In this document: positions 11,381-23,929 of the stretch, one piece after another
Numbering within the stretch: position 1 is the first letter of the stretch
How the letters are laid out: the number at the start of each line of letters is the position of its first letter
DNA from: Stachybotrys elegans
Taxonomy: Eukaryota; Ascomycota; Sordariomycetes; Hypocreales; Stachybotryaceae
Direction of reading: 5' to 3'
NCBI GenBank assembly: GCA_020746835.1
Contig: JAGPNK010000006.1
Span: 1,674,001 to 1,738,000 of the forward strand
Length of the DNA stretch: 64,000 nucleotides
Translations under genes and position numbers: made by a program
Notes under the pieces: generated by a model
Databases searched by the model: none
The model's input: only the letters and a program-made list of their open reading frames with translations
Told to the model about the DNA's origin: nothing

Positions 11381-11891
11381 ATGACGCCTCCTGGTGTTGT
11401 TGCAGGCGTGGCAATGCAATTGCTTCGCATGGCTCGTGGCTACGCCACGCATCACCGCGCTGGCTCCAGGCTCAACGGCGCGCTGAACCTCGAACAAGTA
11501 AATACTCTTTGCCAGCGGTCCAATTCGATCGCTCTGCGGCATAGGCTGACTTATAGCGTGTAGTTCATCCAGCGCGGCCGCGTCCTCGCCTTCTACCGCA
11601 CCATTGTCCGAGGCACAAGACGCATCCCTGATGCAAAGACGCGCGCCGAGTCTCGCAAGTACGCTCGTGACGAGTTTGAGCGCCACCGAGGCGTCAAGGA
11701 TGCGGTACGTCTCATGAATCCATCTCAGTCTCTCTCTCACGCACACAGCCAGCCCCTTTACACGGCAGGATGTAACGCGCATTGTAATATTTGGCACTGA
11801 CAAGCATTGCGCGCAGGCTCATGTAAGATATCTACTATCAACGGGGAAAACGGAGTGGGAGAGCATGGAGAGGTATATCGGGACTATGTAG
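11381..11891 (+). CDS. LYR-motif mitochondrial protein, LYRM2-like
   Basis: LYR proteins are small helical matrix proteins that bind acyl-ACP and help assemble respiratory complexes or Fe-S proteins. LYRM2 relatives are linked to complex I. Three exons join in phase (11381-11497, 11564-11704, 11817-11891) to give 110 residues. The first 39 residues form a basic presequence (MARGYATHHRAGSR). Next comes the family core FIQRGRVLAFYRTIVRG, where the LYR tripeptide reads FYR. The helix with RKYARDEFERHRGV follows, and the C-terminal VRYLLSTGKTEWESMERYI is characteristic of the LYRM2 type. An internal ATG at 11414 is an alternative start that would shorten the leader. The exact client complex is not shown by the sequence. 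Confidence 0.85.
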
Positions 11892-12011
11892 GCGCATGAT
11901 GTATTTATTGTACAATAGGCCGTTCTTCTTATGGCCACGTCGTTCTATCCCTTCCCTCGTGACGCCGAATTTCGCCGTTACAGTTGTCTCCTCCTGAGAA
12001 ACATGTCCTCG

Positions 12012-12041
12012 TTGTCTTGTCTTGTCTTGTCTCGTCTTCGT
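12012..12041. repeat. Short tandem repeat (TTGTC)n
   Basis: About four copies of TTGTC with a degenerate extension lie in the short convergent gap between the LYR-motif gene and the bL36m gene. Simple sequence; no function is apparent. Confidence 0.6.
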
Positions 12042-12106
12042 CTCCGTCGCTTGTATTGTACAGGAACTCCTACAACCTTCCTCTTCGGGGTTCTCCTTCA
12101 TGGCCC

Positions 12107-12553
12107 CTAGCCCTGTCGTTGCTTGTGTCTCGGGTTCGCTTTGCAGATGACATAGAGGTAGCCATTGTGTCGCTTGCCGGCCTTTCGTCGCACGACCTAA
12201 AACCCCAAGCATTGTTAGCCATCCGTGGAAGAAGGGAAATACGACTGTATGGGGAGGACGGTTTGGCATGGGGTTACGTTGCCGTCCGCATGCCTTGCCG
12301 TAGGAAATATCTGACGCACCTTGCAGTGCTCGCAGCGCTTCTTGATGGCACTGTGAACCTTCATTCCCCTCGTCTGCTGCATCAGAGCGCCCATGTTCGA
12401 GGTCGAGGCCGCGGCCAACTGAGAATTTGCGCTGGCGAGGATCGAGGGGGCCACCACGCCCGGGGATGCGAATTTTCGGGAGATGAATGCGGGAGCATTT
12501 CCCAGGCCGGCAAACAGCCTGGGTAGTGTTAATGTGCGCAGCATGGACGCCAT
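12107..12553 (-). CDS. RTC6: Mitochondrial large-subunit ribosomal protein bL36m
   Basis: This is a zinc-ribbon protein of the mitochondrial 54S ribosomal subunit. Two exons (12553-12320 and 12196-12107) join in phase to give 107 residues. A presequence of about 60 residues (MLRTLTLPRLF, then Ser/Ala-rich) precedes the bacterial-type domain: MKVHSAIKKRCEHCK, VVRRK, LYVICKANPRHKQRQG. The zinc ligands are the Cys-x2-Cys pair and the later Cys-x4-His. The second exon is found only through the splice join, because the unspliced frame stops soon after the donor. Two nearby ATGs (12553 and 12544) are possible starts. Confidence 0.95.
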
Positions 12554-13005
12554 TTTTTGCGGTTGCTGAGTGAAGTTGATGGTTGTTCTTTCAGCGAGTC
12601 GTCAAATGTCAATTCCGACCCGTGCCGGGATCACGTGTCGAGTAACCTACCAAGGTGCCTCGAAAGTAAGCCTACCCTGCATCGGCCAAAGGATAAGCTC
12701 AACCAAGGTTCTTGGGTGAGAAGACGTCAAGGCTTCGTAGGCAATTTCTTTATTATTTGCATGCCACATGTCTCTTTATTGATTCGTTTTGACCAACCTA
12801 ACCACAGCCTAGTACCTATCGTGATTATTGATTTCTTAGCAAGCTTCCCAATTTGTATTCATCCTTCGCAACCAATGCGTCCCGTAAAACTCCCCAAAAC
12901 AGCTCTTACCACCCCGTTGCTGCCGTGGGATCAAGCACCAGGCCTTCGTGGCCAGCCAACAAGCGATGGGCGCCAGCTCCAATAACCCCCAAGTAAAAGC
13001 ACGAT
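12554..13005. other. Intergenic region upstream of the bL36m gene
   Basis: These 450 bp hold the bL36m promoter and the 3' end of the next minus-strand gene. I see no gene. Confidence 0.5.
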
Positions 13006-15413
13006 TTACCAGAACGATCCTCCAGGCGACCGATGGGACTCGAGGGCTTCCCTAAAGCCCATGCTCCAGTCTTGGTCCTGCTGCTCCTTTACGGCAGGCT
13101 GGACCTCGTGTACGTCGTCCGAGGTGAAATTTATGGACATGGTTACTTCGTGTGCCCTGCCGTACTGCCGAAGAAGATGTCGGATGCAATAACAGTACAA
13201 TTCAATGTTTGCGCAGGCTTGACGACTTGGCCCCCATCCTGGGGCTGAAGGGTCCGCGAGCTGAGCCAGAGACGGGAGATTCTGCAACGAGTCCGCATGC
13301 CGCTTCAGGTGCCTTGTGAGTGGCACGTCGTGCCTGGGGGTATATATCGCTCCGTTGGCCCCCATCCGCATCTGTGGCGGGGCTGGGCGGACTGCGAGCG
13401 ACGTCTTGAGTCTCAGGAGGTGCGACCCCTTGGTGGGAATGGGGCAGTCAAGATTGAAGTCTCCCCCGTTCCAGTCCGGGAACAGCTGGCGCAGTGCGTC
13501 CAGCTTCATTTGTTTGCAATGGTCCGCTTCTCTGTCGAGCATCCCCATAAGCTCGCACTCGGCGCAAACGCGGAAATCAGGCGGGAAATGCAGCATATCG
13601 TACGAGAAGAATTCTGGTAGCAGCTCATATCCACACGAGCAACAGAGAACAAAGTGCTTGCCCATCCTGTGGATATACCAGTCTGGCCAGTCTGAATCCA
13701 GCTTCTGAAGACCCATGCGGACTGGCTTCAATAGGTCATAGGTTGCCATTCTCTGCTTGTTTTTGAAGTCACCGACCTTTGGATCGAGTTCCATGCTTCG
13801 CCATAGCGCGTCCAAGAAAGTCGGGACAGCCAATGGAGGGTTAGGGATACGCTTTAGGTACTTAACGAAAGCGTTGTTCCTTGCAAAGAGCGTATCGGTC
13901 AGTCGCATGCATCGCGATTTCATGAATGCCTTCAGGATTATAGCAAAGAAGCCTCGCTGCAAGGGCTGTCGATGTCGTTTGGCCCAAGTCAGCCCATATG
14001 TAGCCGCACTCTCGTCATTCCAAGGCATGCCGGCGTGGTAGCGCGGCCGGAAGTCGAACCCAGTGATCTTAGGCAGAGACAGCTCCTGGCGTTCTTTGTT
14101 GATCTCCCATATCAGATCCAGCAGGCAGACAACATCCCCGAAATGCAGAAGTGGGCAGTCGTAAACGCCAACCATTCGAACTCGAGGGCACGCGCGCAGG
14201 ATGATGGCTAGAACACGGCGATCTAGCATCTGCACTCTCTCAAGATAGAGCACGGTGATGCTGGTGCGTTGCGGATAGATCTTCATCACTGTATGTCATG
14301 TTAGCCGAGAAGCCGCTAGCCCGAAGCTTCGCAGAGAAACTCACAGAGTTGTTGAAGACAGGCATGCGAGAAACCCACCGGCGGCGCGTACACCTTTTGT
14401 TGAAAGCTGGTAGTGAACTGGTCGATTGGTGGTAGCTTGGGAATGGCCGCCAGATTTTCGACAAGCCCGACAACCACTGTGTCCAGGTTTTCAGTAAAAG
14501 GATTTGGAGACCCGTTGGCCAAGGACAGCTGCTTCCCATGAATGAGATGCAAAATGTTGGTCGTCACGAGCTCGTGGGCCTTGGCATCCCGACGCCAGTC
14601 AAGAGAGCTCGGAGGTTCGCCAATAACGTCTTGCGCCTTGAGGGGATCAACATCCTTGAACTCCTGAATGGTGTAGTGGGGCGTCATGACTATGAAGACG
14701 CCGTTTCGGCCATAAGTAACAAAGTCACTTGCCAGATAGTTGTACATATTCTGCCTCCAAGTTAGAAGATGTCTGCGATCTGGTTGCTAGTGGGAGCCGC
14801 TTACCGATGTGGCTGCGAGGACTTTCCATACGCGGGTGCAGGTGAGGGCAGCATATTGAACGGTAGTCCGGCCTTGCGCAAAGATGTGCTCCACGACGAG
14901 GCCACCAACATGGGGCGACTCAAGCAGCCTGATGAGGATATTGTTGTCTTGGCGTTTGCGAACACCGTCTGCCGGAAGCCTACTGGCGAACTCGGGGCGA
15001 AATGTCAATAGTCCCTATGATAGATGAGATGCCGTTGCATTGAGGATTGGGTATCAGGAGCCACGTACCCTTGTTAACTGGCGACCGCCGAGGTTGGTCG
15101 TTTCACGAAAGTACTTTGAATGATGAACGAAGTCGCGGCATGATGGCCGCCATGCATATCGCTGGGCTATTTTGACCCATACGCGCTCGTACTTGTCGGC
15201 CGAGAGTAAAGTGACGTTGGGGTGGAATCCCTTTTGGCGATAGTAGTCATCGGACTCCTTTTCACCATATCGTTTGACCACTCCCATGAGTTAGCGACAG
15301 TCAAATGGAAAAGGAGAGAGGTGGAGAGGTCTAGACATACGTGGAGAGTCCGAACACGAAGCTGATTTAACGGATGGCTGGACCACTCGTGGCTTGGACG
15401 AACGCTTGGCCAT
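13006..15413 (-). CDS. Conserved-looking fungal protein of 727 residues with a putative Cys4 cluster, function unknown
   Basis: Five exons join in phase: 15413-15341, 15280-15069, 15014-14805, 14750-14345 and 14288-13006, giving 727 residues. Every intron is 54-60 bp with GT-AG ends, and the first contains GCTAAC near its 3' end. I do not recognise a catalytic domain. The middle part (YLERVQMLDRRVLAIILRAC, then PRVRMVGVYDCPLL) resembles the leucine-rich, F-box-like style of many Sordariomycete unknowns, but no F-box is clear. Around residues 510-550, CCSC and CAEC form two Cys-x2-Cys pairs 27 residues apart, a possible zinc site. No signal peptide or membrane span is seen. The ATG at 15413 is the first in the spliced frame. 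Confidence 0.75.
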
Positions 15414-18400
15414 ATCGTGCTTCTCTTCGAGCAAGAACCAGGAGCCGTTGTCTGTCGTCTGGGGTCAATAGGATTGATCCGGCGAGAAGAAACGTCAAAT
15501 TGACGGGACAGTCATCCCGTTGCGTCAAATCCAATGACAATGGAATGAAACGATCATGGACGATCTAATTGGTCATGGTACAGCGCAGAGGCTACTGCCG
15601 TGCAGGTTCGCCTGTCTGCAGGCAGGGAGCAGAGGGGGGTGGCGGAAAGTGAAGCGTGAAGAGGAAGAGCAAGTCGGAGTGCAGAAGGAGTGAATGAATG
15701 CTTTTTTAATGCATTACGAAAGCAGACTCGAGGTTCGTACGGCAGGTGGCACTGGGAGCCTCGAGAAAGCTTATACGCATCTGCTGAGCAGCTGCCAGGT
15801 GCAACTGATGTAGCCGAAAAGCCAAAGCCAAAGTGAAGAGTGGGTTTTAGGGAAAGGGAAAAGGTTCGTACCGGCATAAATTCGTCTCGTCTCGCCTCTT
15901 CTCTTGGTGACGAGGTGCCAAAGAAGTTGATTATCTTGGGCGCTGCCAGCCTGCCTGCTGGGCGTAGGAAGGTGATGCTGGGTTCACTGAAAGGAGAGCT
16001 CGACCAACCATGAGGCTCTGCAACTTGACCTCAAGCAGCTTGGCGCAGTGCAATGGCCAATGCCGATATAAGATGAAGAAATGTGTGATGACGTGAGAAA
16101 GTTTGCTTGATCGGAACCAAGCAGTTTGTTCAAGGAGCAGAATGGAAGAAGAAATATGCAAGGCGCAGAAGCAGAGAAGGTAGGGAGAACAAGAAGTGGG
16201 CGAGCGGTGATGACAGAGGATGAATGGAGGAGAAAATAGAAGGCTGCCAGAAAGTGACGGAGGAGAAAAAGCACAGGCGTGGGATGAGGCGGGAGCCTGA
16301 GGAGCACAGGAGCAGCCTACCACAAACTACGATGCCACAAAACACGAGTACCTGGAACAGACCTCCGAAGAGTGAATCTTTTAGAACATATATATATGTG
16401 CTTTATAAATTAGTAGCTTGAGAACTCTAGGCTCCAGTTGAAACCTTGTGCGCAGCGGCCTGCCTACAAACCGCCTTGCGGGAGAAGAAGATACCAGAGG
16501 CGTCATTCCTGTTGTTCCCCCTCCCCCAGATACTCAGCACCTGGGTTATTACTTGTATTTCCGAGGTCAGTTCACCCCGTGGCTAAAGTACTAATATCTC
16601 ACGGTTGCCAGTACCTGCAGTTGTCCTTGGCTCCTCGGCCGTATTCTTTCCACCTCGCCACCACGGAACAAAGGCGACGGCACCAAGCCACGAAAAGGCG
16701 ACCCAAGAGACCGCAAAGCCTATCTCTGCAGTTCGCAGCCCGGCGTTGTACGAGCCATACTCTCTATCTTCCGATGTATCACGGTGTACAGCAGCCACTG
16801 ACTCCTCTCCATAGGTAGTTGCAACTACGAAGCGACACGGAACCGGGGAGGGCAAGTTGACGGGTGGCTCTCATCGCGATCACGCCAGGTTGAATAGAAC
16901 AGCGAAGCCATCGAAACTCTACATAAATACCCGCCATCTTCATGAGCCCTAGACAAATATTCCCTAGACATTTCGGGTCCCTTAAGCCATATCTGGCCAA
17001 GAGAAGCCCGGCTGCGTCGTCAATAGGGCGCGAGTGTGACCCCAGGAGCGCTGGTGTGCATAGAGAACATCCCGATGATGCCACGACCTCATGGTCAAGT
17101 TGAACAAAGGCCCAGACAGCCGAGCTCACCAGAAGGACTTGAATGTCTCGGATAGAGGAAATGTCATACGTTGTACGTCCTGGTGATTTAATATACGTAA
17201 CATATTTGTTAAAGGGCGTAGGATAGACTCTGGTTCCATGTTCAATCGCCAACAGAGAAATTCGCCGCCACCACGTCGATCGATAGAACAAGAGAAGTGA
17301 CTAGGCCACCGATCTAGCAATACATCAATCGACTACCAAAGACGTTGCGAGTGAACAGCCGGGATCATGTGATGAGCATCGCAGCTCCCGGATCTTATGT
17401 GGTCAGACATATATAGTCTTTGTCTGTCCCATCCCCCACACCGACATTCTTCCGTGCGAAGCGGAGCAAGAGACTCCTTGAAAACTCCTTGGCTCTCTAT
17501 GGAGTACCAGCCGCTGGCTTAATATTGAGATACTGTACAAAGGGGGGCAAGAATGGAGGCTCGTGCACACACGCTGCAATCCTCGGCACCCCGACAGGCC
17601 CTTAGCGTACTCCGGACAAGAGCCGGCGTTTACTTTGACTAATTGAGCGTGCATCTCTCTGCAAAGACAAAGCAACCCGTCAAGAGAGCCGTTCGCCGCA
17701 GAATGCGGGGTGAATCACCTACAGGCATCTGACGAGGGCTGCTGGTACATCGCCAGTGCGGTGAGGAGCACGCCAAAATATGTCCTCCTTTGTCATCATT
17801 CAGATACCACGGCACCCCGGCCGAGGCACCATTCTCGTGATGGGTGGGAGGGGCACGCAAAGAAAAGGTGTTATCATGATCACATGGCATGGAGGGGTAC
17901 CGAGTACGGGTCCTCGATTCGGTGTTGAGCATCCCGGGACTATGATCGGCATGAAATGGCGGTGGGAACGTACGTCCCCAAAGGCCTTCTATCAAATGTT
18001 CGTCTGCCAAGCTCGAAACATCCAGACAGAGCGGCCTCTAAGCTTAGCCTTGGGATATCGGCGCCGCTTCGAACGTAGGGCACCTACGACTCATGCCTTG
18101 CTCTCGTGACTCGGAGGGGCGTCGTTTCGAATAACAATCACGGCGACGGACTCTTCGCTTTGGCAGCTTAGAACATATTCGATTTGTGGTGCACACTGTG
18201 CGTGTGCGTACGGAGTAATTAAGTGGCACTCACATCATCTACCCGTGTTAGCCTTCGTTCAGGGTTGCTATCGGATAGGTTCGCGAATCCCTGGACCGAG
18301 AAATTTCCCCGATGTCGATTGAAGCGAAACCCCCGCCCAACAGTCCACAGCTCACAAGAGGATGGGAACTTCGGAAATAAGCCCCCTCGGCACTTGGGCC

Positions 18401-18710
18401 ACGGACCATGAGATGTGTGGCCGCATCGAGAAGGCGTCGTGATATAACCAAGGTATGGTAAAAGAGTTCACCCTATAATACGTTTCGGCATCCTGCGATG
18501 CAACCTTGCAAATTTCATGACCGCCAGCGAAGACGCCGAGGTGGACTGGCTCCTACCTTATCTGTGATATGGCTGCAAGACGGCTGCGATGGCTGGCTAG
18601 CTCACCGTTCATGGCCGGCATCAAGGCCGGATGTAGATGGATAGTGCGTGTGCTTCGTGGGGAGGACCGGATATGGTAGATCCCGGCCCTGGTCCGTAAC
18701 CTAGAGGGCA

Positions 18711-18727
18711 ATACATACATACATACA
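18711..18727. repeat. (ATAC)n microsatellite
   Basis: About four tandem copies of ATAC in the gene-free region. Simple repeat only. Confidence 0.7.
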
Positions 18728-19792
18728 CGAGACGAGTCAGGGCTTTCTATCCCTGGAGACGATTTGACAGGCAGGCGGACCAGAGTGGAGGAGTGTTTAT
18801 GACGCCGAGAGCACAGAGCCGCAGTATCAGGAACCGACAGGTGCTGTGCATCCAAGGCGTTATGGTCGGGTGCGTCGTCCTTCTGGATCGAACAGGAGAG
18901 GTTTGTAGAGGCTTGTCAGTATGGTTTGGTCAAGCTAATGAGGAGGACCCTGTCGAGAAAAGGGGCAACACTGGAAAAATGTCAACGAGTGACACCCTAG
19001 CCCAAGTCTCATCCTGATTCGGCCTTGGCTAGCTGGGGTGATTCGGGGTGGATATGGCATCAAGGTAGTTAACAACCATAACAGGTCCCCGTATGAGCAA
19101 GGGAAGAGAAACATGGCGTGCGTGGCCCTGCCTGCAAGACCATGGTTGGTCAGCCATCAAAGGACGAAAGCTGGACCAGTGGAGGGCAGGGCACTTCACT
19201 GAACAATCAGCCAAAGGGCGGCGTGCTGTCCATATTACTGGTTCGGTATCTGTTCCGTCGAGGCTCCTCTTGATCCTAGAATTTGCCAAGTCCGGTAGTT
19301 TGGCAATGGTCTTCCAAGCGCTGGTGGCAGTAAAATAGGCTGAGGCGTGATAGTCAGCATGGGCCTCCTTCCAGGCTGAAGAGACGGGAGAACGGCGAAC
19401 GGCGAACGGGTGGAATGAAGATGTGGGGCCTCGAGGAAATGTTGATGCAGTCTGGATGGGGTAGGAGTAGGAATATGCTTCAGTTCAGACACCCAGGAGG
19501 CAAAGTCTGCAGGCAAAATCGAACCATGGGAACGCAGTCGCCGTCAACGAGGCAGACATGCCCCTTGGCAGGAGATATGCAATAAGAAGGAAAATCAAAC
19601 GACAGGACGGTCCTGGTTGCGTAATCAGGCCTCGACCGGGCCATTGGTTTCATTCGAGGCCAGCGTGAGTTGCCGCCAGCCAATTACGGCCCATTTCCCC
19701 ATGTCTCAGCCTCTTCAGCCGTTGAACCCGCGAATATAAACCTGCATGAGTATGTATGCACCATGACGCTTTGTGCCAAGGATGGGCAGCAC

Positions 19793-19837
19793 ACGCTGCA
19801 CGCTGCACTCTGCACTCTGCACTCTGCACGCTGCACG
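19793..19837. repeat. Tandem CTGCAC(T/G) repeat
   Basis: A run of heptamers reading CTGCACT or CTGCACG, about six copies, in the gene-free region. It resembles a minisatellite seed. Confidence 0.7.
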
Positions 19838-20056
19838 TAGCAACGTGCTGGATGGATGTACATATGTGCTCACCAGGTAGGATGACTTGGGGTGGTCTTA
19901 TCGGGGCTGCCACCCGGCCCTATCTCACACCATGTATGAGCATCGGTCACGCACACAGAGCTGCATGCATGAGGTGGGTGGGAGGATCCCACCACACCCA
20001 ACCTGACACATGATTTCTGCCTCCTCTCTTTCGCACTTGTGTGTGCCTGCGCGTGT

Positions 20057-20083
20057 GCATGCGTGGGCATGCGTGGGCATGCG
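20057..20083. repeat. 10-bp tandem repeat GCATGCGTGG
   Basis: Nearly three perfect copies of GCATGCGTGG. Each copy includes a GCATGC palindrome, so the array is also a phased set of inverted repeats. Confidence 0.75.
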
Positions 20084-22791
20084 CTAGGTTGCTCTGGATT
20101 GGCCGTGGCGCCAGATCACGAGTCACACGGCTGTTGACAGTTATGTGGGCTCCGTGCTTGGGCATGCCTGGTTGGCTATAGCGAGGCGGTGCATGAGTAC
20201 AGTGTGGTGATCTGCTGATGCATGTTCCTACATGCCATGGAGGTGAGCCGAGGCGATGTGTGGCAAAATCGGCCGTGATGACGAACACAAATGTGTGCAA
20301 TGCAGGAGGTGGAGGGTCTGCAGGCGTTGAGTTGATGGCTGGATGTGCCTTCCTCATGGATCGTCAGTGTGCTTTGGTGATCAAGGCATGACCCAACTTC
20401 CATGCCAACCTGCCACAGGCAATCCCTCTCACAGATCTACCTGCCAGTACATCGCACAACCTTGATACATCACCCTTATCTGCATGCAGCATCCGAGACG
20501 CCGTCTCACCACTGCCAACTTACCACATAGTAATCGTATGAGCATGAGGATTGGTGTCCCGAGGCCTCAGCTGCTGTATCCTACAGGGTAGAGGGAACGA
20601 GGGGGTGGGTGTAAGCCAACTATTAACTCCTACGAAATTGTGTGATGCGGCGCTCGTGGAAACCTCGTGCCATGACACATGGCTTGCTCGTGTAGAGATA
20701 TATTAGTCCGTGACTATCTGTACTACTCGCGATTCTGATCCCCTCATGCAGCCGGATCCCAGGCCGTGCGTTTCTCCCAAACCGTATACTGTTAAGAGAC
20801 GACGAGAGCAAGGCAGCATATTGCACCCTCGTTTAGCGTCAGAGCTTCATTTTATCAGGCTCTGTACCACCCAAGTACCGCGCCTAGTGGCGCATCCACC
20901 ACTTCAGGTACTGATGTACCAGCGTCCCCACAGCTTCGATGCAAGCGCCATGTCGGTACTTGAATCCATGGCAGGTACGTACTGGGTAACCAAGGTGGCA
21001 GGCCCGTCCCCCTCCCCCAAATGTGATAGGCGGGTAGCTTGATCGAGCAAATGCCCTGTGCCATTTCTGTAAAGTTACCATTTTGTGCTTAGCGTCTCTC
21101 GACGTTTTCCCTTTTCCTTGCCAGCCAGCCTCTAACCCTTCTAACCTGTACTCCGTACCGCGACTGGAACAAACGACAGGTCAAGGCTGGACGCACAAAT
21201 TGCATAGCAATTCATTCAACATGAGACGAGCTGGAAGATGGCCGGCCCTCGCATAGCGTCAGCCCGTGCCACGGCAGCCCAACCAAGGCAGCGAACCGCC
21301 GGCTCCTGGCGATCGCGCTCACCTTCATGCTGGGCGTTAGGATGAGATGACGAGGGCGCCCACGCTCAACGCCTGGGCGAACTATTGGTCAATACGGAGG
21401 CTATGGGACGGACACATCTGCCTGAGTCGTAAGATCCAGTCGTTGTCCATGGCAATCATACATGGAGGAGCGGTGTTGGGGCTGCCAGGTTAAGGACATA
21501 GTAGCGGATGCGCGGCCGTGACTACATGACTCTGGCCAATCAACTCTCCAACAAAAACAAATAAACACAAGAGTTATTAGAGTGTTGTAGCAGCATCTGT
21601 GCCTTTGAAGCCAAGCCCAACCGCGCTACTGCCACCGCATGATGCGCATCCAAGGCCCCAAGAGAAACGGCAGGGGTAAGCACGGGCAAAGAAAGGGGTA
21701 GTGCCGGACGAGTACCCGCTCGTCGTTGGAATCTATCACGGGAAAGCCCTGGATCATCATACCATGAAAGATGAGGTTCTCATGCACCTGTCGATCTCCT
21801 CGAAGGGGGATTGCATCTGCCCTGCCCCCTCAAGGCCGCCCGCGTGCAAAGTGTCCGGAGCCGACCCTAGAATGAGGGACGGGGGAGGGGGGGATTTCGA
21901 TACAGACAACCGACATGAATGGCACTTACCGCTGGGGACGAGGAATTATGTTGCTGCAGAGACTGGGTGCAATTTCTTGAGGCCGTGCACTACCGCGATG
22001 GGCTGGCGCTTGGGCATGCGCCAGATGTTCATCACCAATCGCCAACCGTTTGGGCGCCGTATTCCTGACCCAGCCGCAATGCTACAGGCGCCGGATGGCT
22101 TGTCTATCCAGATCATCACGGGAAATAGGCCGCAGGCATGGACCAATGGCTCATGCTCTCTCACTGCTTGATCGACAAGACCAGATACAAGGCCGAGAGG
22201 TGGGCTAGGGGGCCACCGAGGGGAGAGACGAAACATTGAATTCTCTGTGACTTGCTGTATTGTTCACAACCTGACACGAGTAGGGGAACAGCAAGATGTA
22301 GACTATGATGGTGCCGTTCCAGCCCGTCGACGGCCACTGCGATCTCTGTACGACTCACCGACTATTAAGGAGCAGTGGCGGAAGCCTCAGTAATCGCCAC
22401 TGCGGCCATGAGAAAAGTCAGCATCAACAACGCCAGCATCAGAATCAGGAGGTTATTATCGAGCGCGGTGGAGCAGCGGCTCAAGGGCAGGGATTCATAT
22501 TTTTGTCGGCCCACCTGATCCCAGCCAGGACGCCTCGGACCAGGTACGGGCCCCATACGGAGGACAATTAATTTCAGACCCTCGCTTGAGGCTGCACGAG
22601 CCAGGCGTGTGGTTCAGAGACCCAAAACCATAACGACGACGACGACGACGCCAATTTGGATAAACAGGAGACGAGACGGGTTGGGATGGAATTTTACCGA
22701 CGCGCCGTGCATCACCGCCTCGGGCAGGGAGCGCCGGCCAGGTCGGAAGACAGGCAGCCATACCGAACCATACACGGTACTACCTAGAAAA

Positions 22792-22803
22792 GGGGGGGGG
22801 GGG
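22792..22803 (+). repeat. Homopolymer of 12 G
   Basis: Uninterrupted G12 following a short A-tract in the gene-free region. It could be an assembly-prone homopolymer. Confidence 0.8.
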
Positions 22804-23303
22804 TCTCGCGGTAAATGAAGATTATTCCGCAGAAAAATTGCTTCAGAGAAGCGACATGGCAAGTGGATGAGCCACAGTCCAGGGCCCATGGCGACTTTAC
22901 CTAACGATGAGTAGATCAAAGATCGTTGGCGAGCAAGGACGGGTCTACCACTGGTGTGAGTGGGCTTGGAGGCGCGATATATCTAATCCAGTTGAGAATG
23001 AAATTGGAGGAGAGGAACGGAGCATGGGCGTATTGGATGGATGGGCGGGAGGTAACGCTGTGAGACAAGAGAAGAGAGATTCTGACCCCATCGCTGTGGA
23101 ATTACCTACCACTACTCGAGGGAGGCGTCCGGGCTGGATACGAAGAGGGACAGAAAAAGAAAATAGAAGTATGTCCCTATTTCACCTATTGTATCTATGC
23201 AAGATATGTTTATACGAGAAAGGGAATGAAAATGAGCAAGCAAACAATAAAGCATGCAAAGGGGCAGAGGTTAAGAAATGCCACCAAAGGAAAAGAAAGA
23301 CAG

Positions 23304-23334
23304 AAAAAATAAAATAAAATAAAATGAATAAAAA
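23304..23334. repeat. (AAAAT)n repeat
   Basis: Several copies of AAAAT, slightly degenerate at the end, about 1 kb upstream of the PH-domain gene. Confidence 0.7.
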
Positions 23335-23911
23335 TATCTGTTGAATGTAGGTAGATACAATCAAGTGGCCCCTGTTTGGTAGGGTGAAGTAAGTACCTTG
23401 GTGAGAAGGTAAGTACCTATTCTGGCCCGAGCTGATCGTCCTGACAGCCCCCGAGCATGGTAGGTGGGCTCCCAAGCGCAGGGTATCCACCTGGCACTTC
23501 TTTCCTTTCCCAGGCGCTCTGCAGGTGGTGACTGGTGCCCTGGGTTTCGTAACCAGCCAGATCCACTAAAAAGTTGTGGCGAGAAATCGACGGCTGGGTG
23601 GTCGTTGACACGCCGGATATGTAGTCAAACAAAGCGGAATACGGGACGAGCGGGAGGGAGGGCGGTGATGTGAACAATGAATGCACGAAGGGAACAGAAA
23701 GTGGAAGTGCAAGTTGAAGTTGAAGTGGACGGTGGATGCCCGTGAACAGAGAAAGAATGGAAGGGTACTTGCACCAGTACTTGCACGGCCGGGTGGCTCC
23801 AAGGTCGACAGGGGTGTCCGGTACTTGCAGGTACCTGCTTCTACTCTTGGCCTCCACTGAAGGGCCGCCCCAGGCAAGCGGCGGGCGGTTGCTGTGTTGA
23901 AGGGTCTGGCT

Positions 23912-23929
23912 GGGCTGGGCTGGGCCGGG
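23912..23929 (+). promoter_or_regulatory. Perfect G-quadruplex motif upstream of the PH-domain gene
   Basis: The sequence reads G3-CT-G3-CT-G3-CC-G3, four G triplets with 2-nt loops, about 385 bp upstream of the PH-protein ATG on its coding strand. It continues into a G-rich run of TTGG and GTCTGG words to about 23975. The motif fits the strict quadruplex pattern; a regulatory role is inference. Confidence 0.5.

Noticed and set aside
15554..15877. 107-codon minus-strand frame with an ATG
   Set aside because: Cys/Ser/Leu-rich without domain or conservation cues; lies in the promoter region of the 727-residue protein gene.
21701..22171. 156-codon frame in the 8.9-kb gene-free region
   Set aside because: Starts at GTG, with no recognisable motif and no convincing splice continuation.
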